Shown: positions 25,801 through 37,800 of the stretch, one piece after another | Position numbering within the stretch: the first letter of the stretch is position 1 | Layout: the number at the start of each line of letters is the position of its first letter | Origin: Hydractinia echinata | Taxonomy: Eukaryota; Cnidaria; Hydrozoa; Anthoathecata; Hydractiniidae | Reading direction: 5' to 3' | Assembly (NCBI GenBank): GCA_030067915.1 | Contig: JASGCC010000007.1 | Location: forward strand, 1,413,501 to 1,477,500 | DNA length: 64,000 bases | Notes under the pieces: model-generated | Seen by the model: only the letters and a program-made list of their open reading frames with translations | Databases searched by the model: none | Told to the model about the DNA's origin: nothing | Program-made: the position numbers and the translations under genes

Positions 25801-28800
25801 CCACATTCGTGTGAACCATTGAAGAATAGCTGTATTGATTTGATCAAATTTGTCAGTTTTGACCCTTTTGGTTGAAATACTGCCTTTTTGAAATGCCTCG
25901 ACTATTTTGGATTTATTTGCTTTCCATGTAGAAATTGTGTTTTGTGGAATATCAAACATCAAGCCAACTTCCTTGTTAGTTTTTCCTTTTTCTAACTCCA
26001 ACAAGGCCTTGTATTGGTCTCCAAATTGACATCTTTACGTTTTCGTTTCGTTGATTTCACCGATGTAGTCACCATTTTTTGACAACTGTTTGTTTCGCCT
26101 CACCTGTTTGTTTTGAAAACTTTTAGAAATCGAACATAGGAAAATTCGAAGCCTGAAATTCGTTCGAAATTCGAAACCATGTAAAGGCCTTTTTACACTC
26201 TAGAAATCGAATAAGGGAGCAAAATTCCTTCTCAGAACCTCAAATTTGTATCGAAAATGAGAGCTTATCGAATAAGAGAATGTCGAATAACGGAGCTTCG
26301 TTTATGAGAGTTTCTTAAGGAAATTTGACAGTGACTTTTAATTTGATTGAAAACGAGAGCTTATCGAATAAAGGAGTGTCGAATTAGAGAGCGTCAACTG
26401 TACTTTAAAAATAAAAAGCTAGTTGGAGGAACGGGGGTAGTGTAACACAACAGACAGAAAGATTATTCTAAACATGTTACCAGTTAAAAAGTTCAGTTGG
26501 TTGAAGCAAGTGAAAATAATGATAATTGGGTGAAAAAGTTTAAAACCTTGTTAGGTCCAGAGGTGGACCAAAAAACACTTAAAAGGAGATAACAGGGACA
26601 GATTCGTTGTACAGGACTTACGATGTAGAGATAACACAGTCAAGATCAGATTAAAAGAAGGTCATTAATACACCCTGTTTAACCATGCATGGAAAACATG
26701 TGGTCAGCGAAGATGGGAGTAATATTAAACATAGGAATGGACAGAAGTAAAAGTTTTATTTATTAAAATTATTTTTATTTTTTTTAAAATTACTTTTAGA
26801 GATATGACGTTACTTCAGACAGGCATAGGTGACAAGATTGGAGCAACCATTCAAGCATTTGTGACGTTTTTGTCAGGTTTTGTTATAAGTTTTGTACTAA
26901 GCTGGAAATTGGCTTTAGTGGTTTTATCATTGACACCTTTGATAATGATTTGCGGAGCACTAATGGGGAAAGTAATGGCAGCTTTTACTAGCAAAGAACA
27001 AAGTGCATATGCTTCTGCTGGTGCAATTGCTGAAGAGGTTATTAGCTCCATACGAACTGTTGTGGCATTTGGAGGTGAAAGACGTGAACTAGCTAGGTAA
27101 TATGATTTTATCATTCTCATCTAATCGAAAGAGGCTTAAAGATGAAGTTGAAATTGTCGGAAGGGCTGTTTTATGCTTTAATATGCAGTGTGTAATTTCA
27201 CTTCATCGAATCTTTATTGACCAACAAATACAGTGTTATCTAGTGTTATTTTTCTACATTCATGCCCTATTGAAAATTAAATCAATTAGTTTTAATGTCA
27301 ATGTATATTTTCTCTTTAAGGTGGCAGTAGCCTATTTTAATTCCAAATATTTTTTAGTTATTAAAATTAATTTTTTTGACTAAATATCCATATTTTTTCT
27401 GTTATAAAACTCTTGTCACAGTTTGATAGCTATAATATATACTATAATGTTTCACATATAACATATTATATTTCATATAACGTATTACATTTCACAATTC
27501 CTCTTTAAACTCAAAACGTCATAAATAATTAATTCTTTTTGCCAAATATATAGCTTCAGTGCTTCTAAAATTATGCAGAAATAATTACGTAATTATTAAA
27601 AAGAAACATTAACAACAACAAAGATGGCACATAACATAGAAATTTAAGATGATCTTTTATAGTACTGCACTGTGCGAGCTCCATCTTTTGATAGCATTTT
27701 CGTTGTTTTTTTAAATCTTCAGACATGTCTGGTAATCATGCAGTTATGAAAAGGTGTGTGGAAATATTTTATTTTGGATATTTTTCTTTTAACAGCATTG
27801 GATGCAGCAGGGAATGTTACCCAAGAACCTTTCCAAAAAAACAAATGCCTATTGTTACAAAAATATAAATGAAAAAAAAACTTCACACACCCTTTCAATG
27901 TAACTAAACCAATTTCATTTTAAACAGAAGCAAATGGAAAATCATGAGATAGTAAAAAGTTGAAGTTTGTAAAAGAAATTTCTGCTGACTCAGCAGTTTA
28001 GAATTAGTCAAAATCTCAGTTTTGCATGTTTTAAGATCCATATTTTTGAGAAATTGTAAAGAATATTTGTATGCATAAAACACAGTAAATATTCAGCTGT
28101 TTAACCAGCTAAAAAAGTGTTACTGCTACCTTTCATTTAAAAAATGTGATTTATACTCTCAAAAATTATGTTAGAGGCCTTAAATTTCGGTCAAAAACCC
28201 ATTTATTTAAAATTTTTGAAGTTACTGCATAAAGAAATAATGGCACCACTATGTAGAGCTTTGAGAGAAGATAAAAAAATGGCTATGTTATTTACTCACA
28301 TTACTAAACTTTAAATTTGCATTTCTTTGCTGCGGTTAGAAAAAAAAATTTTTTTTTCAATGAGTGGGTCAAAATTTTACACTCCTATGTGCTTCTTGAG
28401 CTATGCGAACTGTTGCTGACGTCAGCACAATCCTTTTTCCCAATATAAATATGTAATTCTGGCATGTCTGAAGTGCAACTAACACATTATAAATGCTACT
28501 TAGCACACTCACTGCTTAGTATACTTAAGTATAAAGGTTCCAATTTTTTTAAAATTGATTCTTCCACGGGTTTAAAAACTGATAAAATAAACACTATTCG
28601 AATTTCAGAAATTCAAGAATATGACATACAACAAGACAGAATAGGACATACAACAACACAGCTCTAAAGCTGATGGTTTTTCTTAAGAAAAGTAATTATT
28701 ATATCTTTTAAAGGTATGATGAAAGGCTAGTGCTTGCAGAAAAAGCTGGTGTGAAGAAAAGCATTAGTTCAGGAATATCAATGGGTATTTTTCAAATTGT

Positions 28801-31800
28801 CATAGGTTCGTGTGAAGCATTATCATTTTGGTGAGTTAAAATGTTAATATACTACGTATTCTGTAATAGCTACTGAAAAGAAAATATGCTTTAAAATTCA
28901 CTTAATTTAAATGTTAGGTACGGATCAACACTAGTTGCCGATGGGTCTGGTGAATTCGCTGGAGGAGACCTACTAACAGTACGATTTTTATTTATTTATT
29001 TATTTATTTATTTGTATTCATGTATGTTTGTATTTATTTGTATTAATTTCTCTAATTTTGTTGCTGCTGATAATGGAAAAGTGATTACTGTACTTTAATA
29101 CCTAGGTTTTCTTTTGCATGCTCATTGGAGCCATTCAAATTGGACAAGCTAGCCCAAGTTTAGAAGCATTAGCAACAGCACGTGGGGCAGCATATTGCGT
29201 ATATGAGACTATTAACAGGGTGAGTTTTACTTGAAACAGTAGCACACATCTAGTAAAATATTAGGTACCGAAGATTTATAATTTACTAGGCTTTTAGTGT
29301 ATCAAATATGCTGGTTGAACTATAAAATCATTATTTTTCGATCACCTCTTGCTTTTACAGCTGACCATGAGTCCATGAGATTAATTTATGAGTAAATTTA
29401 GTTCACAATTAACAACACTTGTAATGAAACTCCCAAAATAGGATTTCAAACGCTTTTTAATAAATGGTTGCCACATGTTCTTTAGTGCAACCCTGCCCTC
29501 TTTGAGACACAGATTAAATGCAGCTATTATTGTTAAGATTTTTAGAATTTGTGCTTCTTAGCCCGATAACGCATTCTTATCAGGTTTTTTTTTTTTAAAA
29601 AGTGTGTATGTGTTAACAAAACGCAAACATTCAAACATCTTTTCGAAAACTCTGAAGCACTTAATCAAGAGGGTGGAGGGGTGTTTATTATTATAAAATT
29701 TATTCTTATAATAAAGGAGGGTCCTATTAAAGAAAATTCTTAATTGAGACACACTTCTGTACCTACTCTAAATTTTATACAAAATGGGATCTCGTCATCA
29801 AACTATAAATATTTTGATGGATACAAGCTAGTGACATTACAACATGGCCACTTCTGGAAATGGCATGATCCTGGAAAATAATTTTCTGGATCAATTTTTT
29901 TAAGGTTTAATTTTTTTTAGTCTTCGAGTTATAAGAAACATTTATTTATCTTTTTTCTTTGAAATTTTTGTTTTTGCTGAACGAAATTATCCTGTAAATC
30001 ATCAGAAAACTCCTAGAATACTCCTGGAAAAGTCCTGGAATTACTTTTTGTGCATGAATGGCCACTCTGTTTATCCTGTATTCAAAAAATTATATTTTAC
30101 TTCCAGCAATCACCAATTGACCCTTTGTCTGAAGAAGGATCGAAACCGGACATTGATCAAGCTGATGAAATAACCTTCAAAGATGTCAAGTTTTTTTATC
30201 CGTCAAGAGAAAACGTGACAGTATTAGATGATTTTAATCTTACTATAAAGAAAGGGACAACAGTAGCGTTAGTTGGTGAATCTGGTTGTGGAAAAAGTAC
30301 TGTTATAAAACTGCTTCAAAGGTTTTATGATATTACCTCTGGTTCAGTAGGTTTTTTTCAATTTTAAAGCAATTGTAATTCATGTATCTTACTAAAAGAA
30401 GATTTTGTTCCTAGTTTTGTTCGTATAAAACTTTACCTTTAGCAGTTGGTGTAAGCTTGGGGGAAAGGTGTGAGCAACATGATGCATTATCTCAGATTGC
30501 ATAAGATAATTTTAACTCCAAGAGCTTTGTTTTTTATATGATTTTATAGAGAGGGTATCTGTATATCTGCAAAGGGGGTATCTTCATCTGCAGGTATTTG
30601 GTTCTTATAGATAACAATTGGAGAAGATAATGTTAAAGATATTAATGTGAAATGGTTAAGAGAAAATATTGGTATCGTTAGCCAGGAGCCAGTTTTATTT
30701 GATGCCTCAATAGCCGAAAACATTCGTATGGGGAGAAGTGATGCTACGAAAGCTGAGATAGAAATAGCTGCGATGAATGCAAACGCTCATGATTTTATCA
30801 CAGATTTACCTAAGGTTGGGCATTAATGCAATGTAACTTGTGTTGAAAGTGGGAAAATAATCGTTGAGTGCATTTTCTTGTAAACAAAGTATATTTTAAT
30901 TTCAGGCTCCATATCCTTTTTATTTTCTTGTTCAACCCTTTTTTGTTCACTATATTTCCTTCAAAATAAGGCAACCCTTGAAGATAGGCTACAACGAATA
31001 TAAAGTTTCTTGAGAAATTGACTGCCTTTACTAAACCTATGGGGTGCTTCTTGTCTAAAAAGAAAAACACGACCAGTAAAACGTTATTTATCTGCACAAA
31101 TATCAATGACTCTAAGAGCAGCCTCTTTTGAAGCTTACTATGTATGTGCACAATAAACTATCCTATGCATAAATTTGCAGAACTCCTGCCTATATAGCTT
31201 CTAGACAGCTGGTAGACTAAGTTTCAGCTTATAAAACTCATGCTTATAGTAATTGAGAATTATGTGTTATTATGCCCTAACAATATCTTAAATATCTAAT
31301 ATTTTTTTAGATGTAGCAATGTATATGGGCAAAACAATGATGTTATGTCATTTTATTTATAGGGATATGACACCAATGTTGGTGAGGGTGGTGCACAACT
31401 CAGTGGTGGTCAGAAACAGAGAATCGCGATTGCAAGAGCTCTGATAAGAGACCCAAAAATACTTCTGCTTGATGAAGCAACGTCTGCTCTAGATACTGAA
31501 AGTGAATCTATTGTTCAAATGGCTTTGGATAATGTAAGGACAGTAACAAGATTTTGTACATCTAAACATTCTTTCATAAACCATATTTCTGTTTTAATTT
31601 CCCTACAGACATAACCTTCCTGTCACAATGTAAGGCGATTCAATTGTTGTATTTGCCTAAAAGTCAGAACATTTTTAGAAATTTCTCCTAGATTCGTAAT
31701 ACCACTTCAACCACCCTGTTTTGTCTTTGGCAGTTAAAACCTCTTTAAATATCCGTGTAATGTTTTCATTATTGTATTAACTTGCCAAAAATATTTGAAT

Positions 31801-34800
31801 TTGTTAGATAGGGGACACCACATGTTAAATCCTTTTGAGCTTTATGCCTTATTACCAGAATGTGTGATACTGTGTCTATATAGATGTGGCTGTTGCATAT
31901 GTATAGGAATTGTCTTTCTTTTAGGCTAGTATGGGTCGCACAACAATTATCATTGCACATCGATTGTCAACAGTACGCAATGCTGACTGTATTGTGGCTG
32001 TTAAAAATGGAAAAGTTGTTGAGACTGGCACTCATGAGCAGTTAATGGATTCGAAAGGTGTTTACTATCAGTTAGTCATGCTGCAAGCCATTGCTGAGAA
32101 AGAAGTTGAAGAACTTTCGGATGGAATATCAATGTTATCTACAGCTGAAAAAGGTTGGTGTTGATTTTGCAATGTTTACTGTAGTCTGTAGGACAAAAAA
32201 AATTGCACTCTTTAGCTGTGCAATTGCAGATTAATTTGCACTCTATAAAAGAGCACCGTTTCAAAAATACCCTGCAACCACTCTATTGACTAGAAGACCT
32301 CATTGTCCATTTTACTTTGTGTGGATGTGAGTGTCAATAATTTATGTTTTAACCCTATTTGGTATGTGCTTTTTGGCCTTTGAAAGTATTGAGAGGGGAG
32401 GAGAAGGGGGAGGGGTTTTAAACTTTTGACATAAAACTTTGCACAATTGTTATGAGTCAAAATGAATAATTCAGTTGTGGTGATTTATAGAAATATGAAA
32501 ATTGGGGAAAACACATTACATATCAAAATGAGGGCAATACTTTCCATTCTATTTTGATTTTCTCTTAATAGTATGTTTATAAAATATTTTTTGATTTATG
32601 CACATGAAAATGGGTAAGTGCTCGAAAAATCCAGAATTCAGATGTATTTCATATATCTCATTATAATCGTGAAAATCAGAGAAAATAAATTCGACAGGTG
32701 GCACAACATAGCCAAATGTTTTCACGATGACGTCATTACATCAGAATTTATGGCATTTTCCATGTTAGAGAGTTAACAATGGTAATTTTGGGCAACATCT
32801 AATAAGTCGTGAGGTCATTGGGAAAGGTGCTAGACTTAAAAATATTAATAGTCACAAAGTTCTATAACAATTGGGCAAGTAATTCAGATAAGATTTATGC
32901 CACACCCTCCCTCCCATACCAAATAGGGTTAAATATTTGCTAATGTGCGCAATGGAAGAACAAATTTGTTCAAGTTTAAATCATATGTCTAGATCTCTTC
33001 AAAAATAAACACTAGACTGGACAAAAACGCAATAATATTCCTTCATACTTTATTTAATTTGTTTTATAGAGGCTTTGCTAGAAGCACGAATTATGCGTTC
33101 AATATCTGCAATTTCAAATGAAAACCCAGAGCTTATTAAAGATGAACTTTTAGTCCCAGAATTAAAAAGGGCGTTATCAATAAGGAAGAGCAAAGTTCCC
33201 AAAACAAAAAAGGTACGTTATGTCTTTAAAAACATTTTGGGATGAAGATTTAAACGTTCTAATTTCTGCATTAGATTAGATATTGATATTTTTTAAACTG
33301 ATACATCCTTATCCAGCGTGTTTTTGTTGTTGTCATTTGTCGCTTAGGCAAGTACCGAACTGTACTGTATAGAGAGAGAGTTATGATCCGCAATTTAGAC
33401 AATTTAGGGAAAATTAATTACAACAGAAATTGCACATTAAAGAAAAAGATATAACTTACATACAGATAATGCCCCACTATTTTATAAAAATTTTATGAAA
33501 ATAACGTAATGTTTTTTTTTCACTATTTATCACCAGTGGGGAATTGAGTCACATTTTATCAGTGAGTAAAATTCACACGAAAGTGAATTTCATTTTTCTG
33601 AACCACACATAAGACCAAATTTTTTTTTACCGTTTTAGAAAAAGTCTAAGAAAAAGATTATTGAGGAGGAGCCAGTAGATCCAGCACCTATGTCACGTAT
33701 TTTAATGTACAATAAACCAGAGTGGCCATTCATGATATTTGGATTGCTATTCTCCATTCTAAACGGCATGGTGCCAATCGTCTTCTCCATCATCATTGCG
33801 CAAATCTTGGCGGTAAGTACATTTTATTGACATGTGGCTTGTGTACTATTTATATGCTACTTTTTGATCTTGTCCTGCGAAAGTGTTTCCATTATAAATG
33901 TGCAATCATGGAAAGCAAATATCGGACCATACTTAATTGTGAGATCTTATCATCGCTGTTCATTTTTTGTTTATACACAAGACTACAAAACGAAAGTAAA
34001 AATCTTATCAATTAAAAGGTCTATTAATGCAACAGAGGGTTCTTCCTGCATGATATTTCTATCATTTAAAGTGGCAAAAATTATGCAACATGTTTTATAT
34101 TTTTAGACATTTGCGTTACCGTCGGACGAACTAGAAGATGAAGCGCGTTTCTGGGCTTTGATATTTATTGCGATGGGTAGTGTGAACTGTGTCAGTCAAT
34201 TCATGGCGGTATGATACAAATTTTAAATATTAGGAACTGTTCTCTACCAATACCGTCTATCTCTACCAATATCATCTCTTGGTCACAAATACCTCTGTAC
34301 CAATACCATATCTTCTCTATCAATACAATATCTTTGCCAATACCATCTCCAATCTACCAATATCATCTCTTTTTCATCAATATTATTTCTGTACCAATAC
34401 TGTCTACCAACACTGCTTTTTTACGTCTCTTTTTTACTAATGTTGTCTCCTTACCAATACCTTCTCCCTACCAATATCATTTCCTATCCACCAACACCGA
34501 TCTCCTCTCTCCAATACTATAACCTCTTCCGCAATACTCTTTCATTAATAAATCTCTCTACCAATACCATCTTATCTACCAGTATCATCTCCTATCTAAT
34601 TACTACCAGTACTCTCGCCTGTCTACAAATATTATCTCCTCCCTACCACAATCTCCTATCTCCTCTCTATATCGTCTGCTACTTTCTCTATGCCAATATC
34701 TTATCTGCGAAACTTTTTATGTGGAATTATTTTAGTGTATTTGGCCTAGGCTTCGCAATTGTTTTTAAAAATCAGTCATCCCCCGACATTTCTTTTAAAA

Positions 34801-37800
34801 TTCTCTTGTTTCCTTAAAAATTTGTACCACAAAAAAATTCAGTTTTTTGTAGGACCTAAGCTATTAAGTTTTTAGTTGGTCAGTTGAAAGTACTTTTATT
34901 TCTGAAAGCTTTGATAGGCAAAGTATTAGTTTGTAGTTTCTGCTAAAATTATTGCTACTAAAATTACTGAATCTGCAGCATCCGCCAAAATGGAGTCATC
35001 GGTGCACAATGAAGCATTTTCAGGACCACTCACCCGCAAAAAATTTCTCCACGAAAAATTTGTTCTCTATCGCACTATCGCATGTTTATCAAAGAAAAAC
35101 GATATGTTATCACCTTTTTAGCAATGTCATCTTCTGCTGGCTATTACTAATTGCTACAAGAAAGGGAAAAGTAGAATTGTAACATAGGTTTCAATTTTTT
35201 AGGTTTATCCAGTTACTTTTTTTCTTTTCCCCTATAGCGAGCAGCTAGGAAAAAATGCTTTTAAATTATTTTAGAATTTTTTATTCGGAAAAGCTGGCGA
35301 AGCATTGACACATCGATTGCGTTATATGGCGTTTGAAACAATTCTAAAACAGGTGAAGTAACACGGTTGTACTACTATTCGTCTTTTTATAAAAGTTATA
35401 TAAGCCGAATAATGGCAAATTAAACAGTGCAGACTCGTTCTTGCAAATAGTTTTAATATTGAATAAAAGCAGTGCAAGTCTGGTGTATACAAAGTAATAA
35501 CCTTTTCCCTTAACATCTATGTTCAGGAAATTGCATATTTTGACGACCCTTATCATGGCACAGGACAGTTAACCTCTCGATTAGCAACAGATGCGACCAA
35601 AGTGAAAGGAGTATGTTGCTTTTTAACTTTCATCGCTCAACTAATTGGTTTAATACAAAATGACATTACCCTGTCTTGTCACCACCCTTCTCAGTGTTCC
35701 CATGCTTCCCTAAAACTCCTAAATCTCTTGAAAATCAGTAATCCTCCTCCATTCTCCCCCCAAAAATAGCTGCAAAAATTGGATTCTAAATAATTTATGA
35801 TACACAACTGGTGCACAATTCATGTTAAAAAATTATACCTATAAACAGATTTTAAGTTTTTTCATTGTGTTTTTACTTTGCTCTAAAAAAATCGAATTAA
35901 TAGGAACCCTATTTTTGTCTTGCATGCAAAAGAACAGTCATTGGTTTCAGTGCATTGTTCATCGTTCAAAATATCGGCGAAAAAAAATTCGGCATGATTT
36001 TCAAAATTTCGGCTGTCTAAAAAACAAATTTAAAGTAGAACAGGGAATTCAAGTTAGAAATGATTATTTCACAAAATAAGGCTTTTAACATCTTGTATTC
36101 GAAAAAAAATTTATAGGCAAGTTACTTTCCATCACTTCTCGATGGCAGCCATCTTAAATTACATTACGACCATCTTCGTTGTTGCACAGGTGATCGTAAA
36201 GACCAAAAAAATTATTTAAAAGATCAAATATCTTGACATTAGCAATAAGAATTTAAAAAAATATGAAATCTAAAAATTTTAGCGGGTTAAAATTTTGGCG
36301 TACAAATTTTCGGCGGCCTTTTTCGCCGAAATTTTGCCCCACCGACTTTTTGTAGTATTATTATTATTTATTGAAATTGTTTACCAGTTCCTATTGGTAT
36401 TGCTATCAACGAGGGTCCTGCGAAGGGAGTCCTAGTGCATTTAAAGCTCCCATTTGAGCTACGAAAGTCGTGCAAGCAAATCAATCGCTCAACTTGACAA
36501 CCGCCTAAGATATTAATCCTATTATCATGCTGGACGCTAAGCAGAAAGAATAGAGTCTCTGGCATGAGTCGGCCAGAGTTTGTTTGAACCCAAGACCTCC
36601 CGCACTGGAAGCGAACGCTGTACCACTAAGTTACCAGCCGGTTTTTAATGTATGTTTATTATAACTTTTTAATTTTTAGGCAACAAGTGCACGTCTGAAT
36701 ATCTTGATGCAAGTATCTGCTACTGGTATCGGTGCAATAGCCATCGGATTTTATTATAGCTGGGAGTTGACATTACTTGTAATGTGTTTCATGCCGTTTC
36801 TTGTGTTTGGTGGCGTGGCCAGAGCAAGCAGGTTTAAAAGTTTTGCGGCTAAAGAAGGAAAACGGTTTTTAGAAGCAAGCGCTGTACGTTGTTGTGTTAT
36901 TGTTGTTTACTGTTTACCTTAAGGGAATACACCTTTCCCGAATTAGTTTTCTTTGATGTACCGCTGCTATTTCTCAACTTTGTCAAACAAAATTAATGTG
37001 ATTTTTTTAAATCCTCACCTGAAACTTGATAGAATGTGAAATCTTCAGATTCATACAACAAACAAACAACAGGTTTTTTAATTTTGTCCTAATCGAACTC
37101 TGCTTGAAACCGAGGCTTATTAGTACAAGTAGAAAATTAAGAAGATTTTGACCGTAACATTAATACCACCAAAACAGCATTTTTACATGTCGGATTAAGT
37201 TAAAAATTTGTACACACACCAATTCAATGATGCTAAATATAATCTTAAAGTCAAAACATCAAAATTCTAAAATTTTAAAAGACATGCAATTCAGGAAACG
37301 TGTATAAATTTTCGCGAGAAACTTTGAAGAATAATTTTAATTTTCGCGAGAATTAAATTTCGCGAAAGAAAAAGGACTTTGATGAATTTTTTTTCTAAAT
37401 TGTATTCCCTTATTTTTAACGATTGCTCTCTTTATAAGGTCTTTCTGCCAATAGAGGGGGGGGGGGGTTCTTTTACATTTTACATTTGCCAATGGAACTT
37501 CGAGAATTGTGCAAAATCCGGAATAAAAACTTGGGAATGCGCCTTTTTAATGTCGTTAACGAAATTAAAGATTACAAAAAGGTAACCTCAAATAGCTAAT
37601 GTTTTGCTTATAACAAAGTGAATTTTATGCTGAATTTACAGGAACTGCAAAAGCTAGAAATAATGTAAAATGCAAAGTATAATTTGCGGATACGAGACAT
37701 ATTCACAAACAATAATCCCGCATTCTTTTCATCCGCATTCATTTCTTCCCTTAAGGTAGTGAGATACTAGAAGCTATGACATGTACAACATTTAAATCAC

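Larger units (their letters stand above)
24224..26400 (-). mobile_element. Tigger/pogo-like DNA transposon with inserted HIRAN segment
   Basis: Terminal inverted repeats CAGTTGACGCTCTCTAAT continue TCGA (left 24224, complement ending at 26400), each flanked by TA (24222-24223, 26401-26402). Additional internal copies of CTCTCTAATTCGATAT and its complement lie near both ends. The minus strand encodes a pogo-type transposase in one frame, now interrupted by stops and by a plus-strand open frame at 25277-25657. It is located in ABCB intron 5. Confidence 0.9.

Noticed and set aside
34211..34817. Plus-strand frames with YQYHLLS-type repeats
   Set aside because: Products of the degenerate ACCAATACCATC tandem repeat in intron 16.
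36117..36189. Exon-like segment in ABCB intron 18 (TTATAG acceptor, CACAG|GTGATC donor) with a membrane-helix-like reading
   Set aside because: It is 73 bases long and would shift the frame between exons 18 and 19, which already join without gap relative to the family. At most it is a cryptic or poison exon.
36582..36641. Considered as a genuine tRNA gene on the minus strand
   Set aside because: A and B boxes are present but the acceptor and T stems are not complementary over the full length, and the sequence continues into a SINE body and tail.
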